Assembly: GCA_903924465.1 (NCBI GenBank)
Contig: CAIYBN010000048.1
Location: 1-37,169 of the forward strand
Length of the DNA: 37,169 nucleotides
Direction of reading: 5' to 3'
Source: an uncultured Myxococcales bacterium
Lineage (GTDB): Bacteria > Myxococcota_A > UBA9042
Below the pieces are notes generated by a model. The model was not told the DNA's origin, searched no databases, and saw only the letters and a program-made list of their open reading frames with translations. Every line of letters starts with the position of its first letter. Position 1 is the first letter of the stretch. Positions 7,017-14,778 of the stretch are shown here, one piece after another. Both the position numbers and the translations under genes were made by a program.

Positions 7017-8840
7017 TTAGGGCGTCTGGCGCACGCGCAACTTCAGCGACAGCGTCCCGTTCAGCGTCCAAGGCGTGTCCACGTGCGTCCGCAGCGTGTC
7101 TTTGCCGGTGCGGTAGGTCGCGGTATGGCCGGACAGTTCATCGCGCACGCCGACCGGCAGTTGCGTCAACCGCACGCCGCGGAGCAGCACGGTCGGCTCG
7201 GGCAGATTCAGGACCGCGGCCAACCGGTTGCGAGGAATCTGCCGACGCAGGGCGTTCAGGTAGTCGTGGATATTCGCCGGCTCCGGCAATTCCGGCGCCA
7301 TGGCTTTTTCACCGCCGATTTGCACCGTCACCGACTGGCCCATCAAATCCCGCGGCAACGGCGGCAGCGTGAGCGTCACCTGTTTGGGGCCCACGTTGGC
7401 CAGCTGCATCGTCACCTGGATGGCGATCGGCACCTCGGCATCGACCTCCTCCGACTGCGTCCGCGCGCTTTCCAGAAAAGCGATATTGCGGTCGTCGGCC
7501 AGCGACAAGGACGCCGAAACGCGTTCGACGCGCAGCCGTTCAAATCCATTGAATACAATGGCTTTTGCCGCATTCTGGACCAGGCTGCTGACATCCGACA
7601 GCGACGCCGAGCCTTGCAGCCCGGTCATCGTCTCCGAGAACTCGACCGGCGCGTGCCCGTTCGGCAAGTCAAAGCGCACCGACATCGTCACCGCGGCGTT
7701 CTCGGCGATCGGCTCCGACACGCGCACGGCCGTCCCCAGCGCCATGCCGACCACCAGCGGGAAGAACGACGGCTGATCCGTCGATTCCACATGCCATTTC
7801 GTATCCTGACCGCGATCGCGGTTGGTCAGCACAACATCGATGGGCACCATCTGCGCCTTGGGGCCAATTCGACCCGCCACCGCGGGCTGTCGGTCCTGAT
7901 CGAGCACGCCAATATCACCGAATGCATTGGCCATTTTGAACGACGACTGCTGCGACGCGAGGATCCACTGCACGTCCGCTGAGCCAACGGGCAGGTGCAG
8001 CTGTCCCAAGCCTTTGAACGGATGGCCAAAAGCGATGAAGCGGTCGCCGCGCACCCAGGTCACCGTGCCGATCGCCGCCATCGAAATGTCGCCGCGAGCG
8101 AGGAACACGGAAATCGATCCGCCCGGCTCCAGCTTGGCTGGCGATCCGACGTTCGCCGCGCCGTTGCCCGAGCCTGCCGCCGCGTTGATGTGCGAGAATC
8201 CCAGTTCCGCCCACTGCGGCCGCATCGCTGCCAGCACATCCGGATGCACACCAGCGACCGTCAGCGGCAGCGCCACCGGCAGCATGTCGCCTTGACCCGG
8301 CACAGCCACCGCCTGCGCGGACGCCAGCGTGATGCGTTGATTGAGCGGAATCGGTCCCAGCTTGCGGTCCAATTCCGGCAGCATGTCGACGATCGACGTC
8401 ACGCCGGCCACTGGATCCTTGTTGAACGGAAAACCGTAGGACAGGGCACCGACCAGCCGCTCGCCCAACTGCGGATGTTGCAGGAAGATCGGCGAGCCCG
8501 ACATGCCCGCGACCACGCCCGCGTGCTCCAGGCCCAGCCCGGCGCAGCGAATCAGGATCAGATCCTGCTGCGGCATGGCATTTTTCAGCACGCCGACCAC
8601 TTCCACCTCGAAGCGCTCGACCTTCGTGCCTTTGATGACCGTGAGGCCGTAGCCTTTCATCCCCGTCTGCACCTGCGCGGTGGTCAGCACGTCGACGGCG
8701 CCGATCGGCGTGTGGGAAACGGGCTGGCTGACCAGTGCCTCGGCCAGCGCGGTGCGCGAGGCGAAGAGCGGAACGGCACCCAGAAGACTGAGGAAATTCC
8801 GCCGCTGCCAGTGTTTTTCGCGCTTTTCGCCTGATTCCAT
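7017..8840 (-). CDS. Tat-exported SpoIVB-type (S55) serine peptidase-like protein
   Basis: This 607-residue protein has a twin-arginine signal (QRRNFLSLLGA, residues 12-22), so it should be exported folded. Residues 50-155 match the S55 peptidase core: MKGYGLTVIKGTK, then the active-site-type GMSGSP (112-117) and GALSYGFPFNKDPVAGVT. A later GHPFKGLG offers a candidate catalytic His, followed by the FK...GDIGVLDQDR region typical of this family in Myxococcota. The second half is beta-rich with no recognised domain. The start at 8840 was chosen for its GGCGGG site and the Tat motif just inside; the frame continues upstream to 8900 without support. It leads a minus-strand set with the propeller and lipoprotein genes. 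The 170 bases between it and thyX hold a small inverted repeat (CACCG...CGGTG, 8960-8976) but no clear promoter. Confidence 0.8.
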   Translation of the reverse strand: MESGEKREKHWQRRNFLSLLGAVPLFASRTALAEALVSQPVSHTPIGAVDVLTTAQVQTGMKGYGLTVIKGTKVERFEVEVVGVLKNAMPQQDLILIRCAGLGLEHAGVVAGMSGSPIFLQHPQLGERLVGALSYGFPFNKDPVAGVTSIVDMLPELDRKLGPIPLNQRITLASAQAVAVPGQGDMLPVALPLTVAGVHPDVLAAMRPQWAELGFSHINAAAGSGNGAANVGSPAKLEPGGSISVFLARGDISMAAIGTVTWVRGDRFIAFGHPFKGLGQLHLPVGSADVQWILASQQSSFKMANAFGDIGVLDQDRQPAVAGRIGPKAQMVPIDVVLTNRDRGQDTKWHVESTDQPSFFPLVVGMALGTAVRVSEPIAENAAVTMSVRFDLPNGHAPVEFSETMTGLQGSASLSDVSSLVQNAAKAIVFNGFERLRVERVSASLSLADDRNIAFLESARTQSEEVDAEVPIAIQVTMQLANVGPKQVTLTLPPLPRDLMGQSVTVQIGGEKAMAPELPEPANIHDYLNALRRQIPRNRLAAVLNLPEPTVLLRGVRLTQLPVGVRDELSGHTATYRTGKDTLRTHVDTPWTLNGTLSLKLRVRQTP

Positions 8841-9010
8841 CCCGCCTACTTCTGGCCGCGTGTACCGCAGCCAAGATCCCTTCCGCCTGAGCGTCCGCAC
8901 GACGCCGAACCGACAGTGTGCCCAAGGTGCGGCGCGATTGCCACGTGCATTGGACGCATCACCGGTCAGATCGGTGGTTCATTCAATCCCGCGCGACGAA
9001 AAAGCATTCC

Positions 9011-10591
9011 CTAAAGCACCCGATGCCACGCCGCGCGGTCAAGCTGCCAGACTGGTGTGCCACAATAGCGGTCGCCTTCCGGACAATACGGCCTCAGCCC
9101 GGCACGGTGGCGTACGCCGCAGGGCGGCAGCAAGAACTGAGCAATTTCAGGCTCGACCGCTGCGATCGCGTCCGCTTCGTCGACGCTCGCCTGCCAGATT
9201 TCCTCCTGGGCATTCCAGCACAGCCGCATCGCGTGTTTGTGACGGAGCGCGGCCAGATCCATCGTTTCCGTGAAGCGAATCGTCACCGCATTCGGCAACA
9301 AGTACGCCTGCCACTCCGCCGACACACCGAGGTCGCGCAGTTGGCCGATCGCCCGCCACGTCTGCGCCATCGACTCGCGGTAGCGCCATTCCGCTTCACC
9401 GCCGGCATGCAGCACCAGACGCGGCGTCACGTAATCCGGATCGGGCGTCAGATACGCGTGCACCGTCGGTCGCGACGCCGGAGTCAGGCGATGCCGCTGA
9501 TCCTGGCTGTCCGCGGCGTGCGACAGCTTCTTCTTGAAGGCGTAGTGCGCGGCATGCAGCGCGCGGCCAAGCTTCTGATGCACCGTCGTATTCATCGGAT
9601 CGCCGAGCAGCACATTTTGCGCCGGGTCCAGCACCCGCGCGATCGCGTCCGCGTCCGTCAGCGCATCGCGCGGCAGGCCCAGCACTTCGCGCACCGCATC
9701 GGCCACGCGCCGCTCGTTGTGGCCAAAGCGATCGACCAACGCGGCAGTCTTGCCGGCCAATTCCGCCTCAAATTCAGCGACAAATCGCTGATGTGCGCGC
9801 ACATCGCCCGGCGCCTTGAGCCACGGAGTCGCCTGGGTCGTCTCCAGCGGCTCCACGGCCAGCTTTTGCAACAGCGGATCGCGCTCGAACAGCAGCCGGC
9901 ACATTTCATCGACCACGAGCCGCGACTCCGTCGGCGTGTCGGGCTCCTGGCACATGCGGCGGTAGCGCAGCAGCGTCAGCACGCTGATCGTGTGGACCAG
10001 GTACGTGTGCGTTGCCACGGGCAGCACGTAGCGCGCAACCTCCTGCGCGCGTTTGTGAATCGCACCTTGCCAGCGCTCCAGATTTTTGCCTCGCGCCGGG
10101 AACACTTGCGCGTATTCCGCCGCTGCCACTGGCTCCAGCAATTGGATCAGGTCGCGGTAGTCGCGCATCTGCCGATCCACGCAGGCCTGGTAGATCGCCG
10201 CCGCTGGCGCGGGCAGGGCGGGCACCGTCACCCGGTCCGGCTTCACCTCGACATAGCGCTGACTGACCTGCTCGCTGTTGTAAAACGGGTGGCTGTGCAG
10301 AAAAGACCAGACAAAATGCCGGGATACCGCATCGAGGCCAAAGCTGACATGACCGTGCTGCAGCGTCGTGTGGTGCCCCGCTTTGAATGTCGAGTGGGCG
10401 ATGCGATCGCGCTGATCGGCTCGCGCTGCTTGTTTCTCGGCACTTTGGCCGACGCCACTCACCTGATCGGCGGTGACGATGCCGTTGCCGGAATAGCACG
10501 TGCGCGCGGCTGCAACCGCCTGTTCATATGGGCGATCGAACGCACTGATCAGCGTGACGCGCGGCAAAGATGTCTCGAACGGTGACTTCAC
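9011..10591 (-). CDS. thyX: long tandem ThyX-like FAD-dependent thymidylate synthase
   Basis: At 526 residues this is about twice the usual ThyX length (220-250). ThyX makes dTMP from dUMP using FAD and methylenetetrahydrofolate. Residues 10-235 follow the ThyX plan: RVTLISAFDRP, then AGHHTTLQHGHVSF, then SEQVSQRYVEV in place of the signature motif, then LPVATHTYLVHTISVLTLLR. Residues about 370-490 look like a second, partial copy (LPNAVTIRFTETMDLAALRH...AQEEIW). In the signature RHRxxSxNExSxRY the RHR arginines are not preserved (LHSHPFYN). The C-terminus has three Cys (CX11CX6C, in PPCGVRHR...PYCPEGDRYC) that could bind a metal. The start is a GTG at 10591 with no strong ribosome site. It is divergent from the deacetylase gene. 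Confidence 0.72.
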   Translation of the reverse strand: MKSPFETSLPRVTLISAFDRPYEQAVAAARTCYSGNGIVTADQVSGVGQSAEKQAARADQRDRIAHSTFKAGHHTTLQHGHVSFGLDAVSRHFVWSFLHSHPFYNSEQVSQRYVEVKPDRVTVPALPAPAAAIYQACVDRQMRDYRDLIQLLEPVAAAEYAQVFPARGKNLERWQGAIHKRAQEVARYVLPVATHTYLVHTISVLTLLRYRRMCQEPDTPTESRLVVDEMCRLLFERDPLLQKLAVEPLETTQATPWLKAPGDVRAHQRFVAEFEAELAGKTAALVDRFGHNERRVADAVREVLGLPRDALTDADAIARVLDPAQNVLLGDPMNTTVHQKLGRALHAAHYAFKKKLSHAADSQDQRHRLTPASRPTVHAYLTPDPDYVTPRLVLHAGGEAEWRYRESMAQTWRAIGQLRDLGVSAEWQAYLLPNAVTIRFTETMDLAALRHKHAMRLCWNAQEEIWQASVDEADAIAAVEPEIAQFLLPPCGVRHRAGLRPYCPEGDRYCGTPVWQLDRAAWHRVL

Positions 10592-10712
10592 GGCGGTCTA
10601 ATCCGGGCGATGGCGCCTGTCGCGAGGTTGCCTGAGACCGCCTGTCGGAGCAACCATGCCGCTGCATCTGGCGAAGCCGCGGCGTCGGCCTACCTTGACG
10701 CGGGAGGAAGCG

Positions 10713-11747
10713 ATGCGACCGATTTCCCTGATTCAAGACGCGCTTTGCCTGGAGCACGACCCGGGCCCGGACCATCCGGAAAATCCGCAACGGCTGCAAA
10801 CGCTGATGCAACTGGTTCTGTCCCCCGCCGTGCAAGCCCTGGCGCCGCAGCAGCTGACGCCGCGCGATGCGACGGACGCAGAGCTGGCGCGGGTGCATTC
10901 CGCTGATTACATTGCCTATTTGCACGCGATCGCCGGACAAAGCGTGTATCTGGACGCCGACACGCTGACTTCGCCACAATCCGTCGCTGCAGCGATTCGG
11001 GCGGCAGGCTGCGTGCTGGCAGCGACAGAGTCGGTCGTGCAGTCACCGATTCCGCGTGCTTTCGCGCTGATCCGGCCGCCTGGGCACCACGCCGAAGCGA
11101 ATCAGGCGATGGGTTTTTGCCTGTTGAGCAACGTCGCGATCGCAGCGCGGCACGCCGTGCAGCATTTGGGGCTGCGCCGGGTGGCGATCGTCGACTTTGA
11201 CGTGCACCACGGCAATGGCACGCAGCAGGCGTTCTGGCGCGATCCGGCGGTGTTGTACATCTCCACCCACCAAGCGCCGCTCTATCCCGGTTCCGGTGCA
11301 GCAACGGACATCGGCGAGGGCATGGGCCTCGGCAGGACGGTCAATATCCCGTTGTCGGCGGGGCACGGCGACCGCGAGTACGACGCGATCTACGGTGGGC
11401 TGATCGCCCGGATGTTGGAGCGATTTCGTCCTGAGCTCGTGCTGGTTTCCGCGGGCTTTGACATTGCCGCGAGCGACCCGTTGGGTGGCATGGACGTTTC
11501 GACCGAAGGCTTCGCGCGCATCGCCGGTCACTTGGTCAACGCCGCAGACTTGTTGTGCCAAGGGCGGATCCTGTTTGTTCTGGAAGGCGGATACGACCTG
11601 CGCGCGGTGCACGATGGTGTCCAAGCCTGCCTGGAAGCCATGGCGGGACGGCTTGTGGCCGCGGAACCGACGGGCGCATTGCGGTCGCTGCCTTTGGGCG
11701 ACGCGGCGCAATATCTCGAGATTTGGGATCCGTATTTTACCCTGTGA
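10713..11747 (+). CDS. histone deacetylase family (AcuC/HDAC-like) hydrolase
   Basis: This 344-residue zinc-dependent amidohydrolase would remove acetyl groups from lysine side chains or small acetyl-amines. The class I/II deacetylase motifs are complete: RPPGHHAEA (His125/His126), DFDVHHGNGTQ (Asp161, zinc ligands Asp163 and His165), STHQ, SAGFD (zinc ligand Asp250) and EGGYD (Tyr294). The ATG at 10713 follows GGGAGGAAGC, a strong ribosome site; the longer frame from 10656 is unlikely. It is divergent from thyX with 121 bases between, and its stop lies 6 bases from the stop of the convergent kinase gene. Substrate cannot be told from sequence; acetylpolyamine or protein deacetylation are both possible. 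Confidence 0.9.
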   Translation: MRPISLIQDALCLEHDPGPDHPENPQRLQTLMQLVLSPAVQALAPQQLTPRDATDAELARVHSADYIAYLHAIAGQSVYLDADTLTSPQSVAAAIRAAGCVLAATESVVQSPIPRAFALIRPPGHHAEANQAMGFCLLSNVAIAARHAVQHLGLRRVAIVDFDVHHGNGTQQAFWRDPAVLYISTHQAPLYPGSGAATDIGEGMGLGRTVNIPLSAGHGDREYDAIYGGLIARMLERFRPELVLVSAGFDIAASDPLGGMDVSTEGFARIAGHLVNAADLLCQGRILFVLEGGYDLRAVHDGVQACLEAMAGRLVAAEPTGALRSLPLGDAAQYLEIWDPYFTL

Positions 11748-11753
11748 CCAGCG

Positions 11754-13469
11754 CTACTTGACACACCTGACGCGGCCTTCGGTCGTCACGTCGTAGGGAT
11801 TTGCCCGGGCGTTTTCAAAATCGACGCCCCAGACCGTGGTCGCTGAACCTTGAAACGGCGAGTCCGTCCAGAACCAGGTCAGCGGCGTGTTGGGAAACGC
11901 GACTCCGTCGAAATCTACCGCGAGTCCAAGAAGTTCCTCGCGTTTTGGCAGACGCCAGCCGCGGCCATTGAGGCTCAGTTCGGCGCAATAGTGTCCGGCC
12001 TGTGCCGCGGTCTGGGCGTATTCCGGGGCATCACGCTGCCACGTCAGCCGGGATTTGACATCGCGAACGGTCTTGCCATCGGCGGTCGGCACAAATCGCG
12101 CGGTAGGCGCCACTGCCACAGGTTCGATGGCATTTTCAGCCACTTCAATGGCCGGATCGACTTTGGGCGGAGCGCTCGGCGCCGATTTGTGCGACGCCAA
12201 CCAGTAGCCGCCGGCGAAGATGCCGAGCAAGAGCAGTACCGTTCCCGCGCCGAGTGCCGCAATGCGCAACTCGCGATTCGCCAACCACATGCGCGCCCGC
12301 GACCGTGGCGCCGTCGCTTGGGCTTTGGTCTGTGCCGCAGCCTGCGCTCGCGTCGCTGGTCCGGGATCGGCGTTGCGCACAGCCGCTCCGGTCCCTGTCA
12401 GCGGCGTTCCGGGGGCGAGCGGCTCACTTGCAGGTCGTTTGGCCGCAGACGTCGCCGCCATTCCAGACGCGGGCCGAACGCCGTCCGTCCTTGCCGCTTC
12501 CGTTCGCGCTGCCTCCAGCGCAGCGCGCATTTCGCGGGCATCGGTGAACCGTTCCAGCGGATTCTTGGCCAGCACCGTCATGACAATGTCGACAAACCCG
12601 TCTGAGATCGGCGTTCGCGCGAACATCTTGACATTCGGCGGCGGCGAGGATAGCTGCATCATCATGACGCGCAAGGGATTTTCGTCGATGAACGGCAGAC
12701 GGCCAGTCACGCACTCAAAGAGGATGACGCCCAGCGAGTAGAGATCGCTGCGGCCGTCCATCGCGTCGCCGCTGCACTGTTCCGGGCTCATGTATTCGGG
12801 CGTGCCGAGGGCCGTCCCGGTCGCCGTCAGCGACGAGTCCCGAGCCCGGACGATGCCAAAATCGAGCACTTTGACGACCGGCTCTTCGCCTGGCACCGAC
12901 GCAAACATGATGTTGGCCGGCTTCAGATCCCGGTGCACCAACTGCGCGTTGTGCGCCTCGCCGAGCGAGCGTAGCACGGCGATCGCCATGTCGATCGTCG
13001 CCAGTTCCGGCATCGCCTTGCCACGGGTCGCGTAGTCATGCTGCTTGTGGGCAAGCGTCGGGCCGTCGATAAGTTCCAATGCCATGAACAGCGCGCCGTT
13101 TTCCGCCTGACCAAAATCGTGCACACGCACGGTGTTGGGATGACGCAGCCGGGAGGTGATTGCCGCTTCGCGGAAGAAACGCCGCTGATTCTCGTCGCCC
13201 AACTGACCCGGGTCGGAGGCCAGCAGCTTCAGGGCGACCGGCTGCCCGGTCCCTGTGTGTTCCGCGGCAAAGACGGCGCCGTAGCCGCCGCGGCCAAGAA
13301 GCTTCACAATGCGATACCGCGACGCCAGCACATCGCCAGGGCGAAACTGCATGGCATTCAAGTCGATGGCGGTCCGCTCGATCGTCGCCGTGCCGTCGCG
13401 TGGGCACAGGGCGTCCGCCGAGGCCAAGCCGCAACGGGGACAATAGCGGTTTCCAGCAGACGCACCCAT
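11754..13469 (-). CDS. Ser/Thr protein kinase, single-pass, with C-terminal DUF1566 domain
   Basis: This 571-residue Hanks-type kinase has an N-terminal zinc-ribbon-like element (CPRCG...CPRDG, Cys10/13/22). The kinase domain (about 51-312) has the glycine loop GRGGYG (59-64), Lys81, HRDLKPAN (179-186), DFG (203-205), GTPEYMSPE (222-230) and DLYSLGV. A Pro/Ala/Thr-rich linker follows, then one membrane helix (about 403-425), and finally a DUF1566/Lcl_C domain (about 465-571; LTWQRD, NGRGWRLPKREEL, VRCVK). This places the kinase in the cytoplasm and DUF1566 outside, an arrangement seen in Myxococcota, probably to sense or bind something in the envelope. The ATG at 13469 has GGGAG four bases upstream. 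It lies 134 bases downstream of the Sel1 lipoprotein gene on the same strand. Confidence 0.9.
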   Translation of the reverse strand: MGASAGNRYCPRCGLASADALCPRDGTATIERTAIDLNAMQFRPGDVLASRYRIVKLLGRGGYGAVFAAEHTGTGQPVALKLLASDPGQLGDENQRRFFREAAITSRLRHPNTVRVHDFGQAENGALFMALELIDGPTLAHKQHDYATRGKAMPELATIDMAIAVLRSLGEAHNAQLVHRDLKPANIMFASVPGEEPVVKVLDFGIVRARDSSLTATGTALGTPEYMSPEQCSGDAMDGRSDLYSLGVILFECVTGRLPFIDENPLRVMMMQLSSPPPNVKMFARTPISDGFVDIVMTVLAKNPLERFTDAREMRAALEAARTEAARTDGVRPASGMAATSAAKRPASEPLAPGTPLTGTGAAVRNADPGPATRAQAAAQTKAQATAPRSRARMWLANRELRIAALGAGTVLLLLGIFAGGYWLASHKSAPSAPPKVDPAIEVAENAIEPVAVAPTARFVPTADGKTVRDVKSRLTWQRDAPEYAQTAAQAGHYCAELSLNGRGWRLPKREELLGLAVDFDGVAFPNTPLTWFWTDSPFQGSATTVWGVDFENARANPYDVTTEGRVRCVK

Positions 13470-13512
13470 CTCACTCCCGAAGCCGAAGCACCCGAGCGAC
13501 TGTCCACCGGAG

Positions 13513-13528
13513 CTTGATATCCGTCAAG
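13513..13528. promoter_or_regulatory. small inverted repeat upstream of the kinase gene
   Basis: CTTGA-TATCCG-TCAAG forms a perfect 5-base inverted repeat 44 bases before the kinase start. On the minus strand it contains TTGACG, which could serve as a -35 element, but no good -10 follows at the right distance. Function unproven. Confidence 0.2.
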
Positions 13529-13603
13529 TCTCGGCCTCCGACGGCCGTTTCAAAGCCATGACAACACGTGGAAGTTGAGTGCGCATCCCAAAGGGGCGTC
13601 GCG

Positions 13604-14722
13604 CTAAGGTTTGCGAGCGAGCCCGGCGCAACCGATTTTCTCGCCTGCATCACACGCTTTCTGCATCAGGACTTGGCCACGCTCGGGGTCGGCTGGCAAG
13701 TCACGGGCGCCAGACGCAAGTGCGCTGCCCAGTTTGACGCACGCCATCCAGGACTTGGCGACACACGCTTTGTCCAAGTAGTGCCAAGTGGTTGCGTACG
13801 GTGTGACCTTTCCGGACTCGTAGAATTCGGCCGCTCGCATGCACGCGGGCGCGTGGGCCAGATCGCATGCTTTTTCATAAAGTCCGCAGGCTTTGGCTTC
13901 ATCAGCCGCTGTGCCACTTCCTTGTTCATAGGCAAGCGCCGCGTAATGACAGCCGATTGCGTGGCCCTTTTCACAGGCACGATTGAAGTAGACCAACGAA
14001 CGCTGGTGATCCGGCCGGGCTCCCATGCCGCGATCGGCAGCCATGGCGAGCATGAAACAGCCGGAACCGGTCCCCAAAACGTCGCAGGCCTTGTTGTACG
14101 CCGCGGCCGCTTTGGTGTCCGATTGCTCGACACCGACGCCGTGCTCATAGGCATTGCCGAGCGACGTGCACGCCGGGCCGTAGTTCAGGTCGCACGCTTG
14201 TGTCCACAGTGCGGCCGCGCGGCGGTCGTCGTGAGCGATGGCTTTTCCTTGCGAGAACAGGCCAGCCAGGTTGGTGCAAGCGCGCATGTCGCCGTCATTG
14301 CACGCGGCCTGATAGAATTGGGCCGCCTTGACCTGATCCGCGGCAACGCCATCTCCGGCCTCGTACAAAATACCGGCGCGCGTGCAGCTCGCCATATGTC
14401 CGGCCATGCACGCACCCGTCAGGAGCACCGCGGCGCGTGCCGTGTCCTTCTTGCCGCCTTCACCGTGACGCACCATGTTGCCGAGCTCGCCGCACGCGTA
14501 CACTTGGCCGCTCGAACAGCCGCGTTCCAGCAATTCCGCTGCGCGCGACAGGTCGGTTGCGACGCCGTCGCCGCGGTAAAGTTTCAAGCCGAGACGCGCA
14601 CACGAGGGCCCGTCGCCCATGTCGCAGAGCGTTTGCATGCCAGCGGGCGTGGTGGGATCAGGCCCGACCTGTCCGCCGCTGCAGCCTGCCAACCCGATTC
14701 CCAAGATGAGCCAACGTTTCAC
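13604..14722 (-). CDS. Sel1-repeat lipoprotein with Cys-paired repeats (Hcp-like)
   Basis: This 372-residue protein has a short lipoprotein signal, MKRWLILGIGLAGC (Cys14 lipidated). The rest consists of about ten Sel1-type helical repeats of roughly 36 residues. Nearly every repeat ends in a CX7C pair, for example CDMGDGPSC, CMAGHMASC, CNDGDMRAC, CDLNYGPAC, CEKGHAIGC, CDLAHAPAC and CDAGEKIGC; one is CX8C. This even spacing is that of the Helicobacter cysteine-rich (Hcp) proteins, where each pair forms a disulfide that staples the helices. An extracytoplasmic solenoid binding proteins or cell-wall fragments is likely. It begins 56 bases after lpdA on the same strand and precedes the kinase gene. 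Confidence 0.85.
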   Translation of the reverse strand: MKRWLILGIGLAGCSGGQVGPDPTTPAGMQTLCDMGDGPSCARLGLKLYRGDGVATDLSRAAELLERGCSSGQVYACGELGNMVRHGEGGKKDTARAAVLLTGACMAGHMASCTRAGILYEAGDGVAADQVKAAQFYQAACNDGDMRACTNLAGLFSQGKAIAHDDRRAAALWTQACDLNYGPACTSLGNAYEHGVGVEQSDTKAAAAYNKACDVLGTGSGCFMLAMAADRGMGARPDHQRSLVYFNRACEKGHAIGCHYAALAYEQGSGTAADEAKACGLYEKACDLAHAPACMRAAEFYESGKVTPYATTWHYLDKACVAKSWMACVKLGSALASGARDLPADPERGQVLMQKACDAGEKIGCAGLARKP

Positions 14723-14778
14723 GACGACCTCGCAGCGGCATCATCGCGCAGTGCGCGCCAACTGCCAAGCCAGCCAGG

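Noticed and set aside
8918..10585. Plus-strand open frame of 555 codons
   Set aside because: It lies antisense to the ThyX-like gene, whose product has recognisable ThyX segments. The plus-strand product is Arg/His-rich and featureless.
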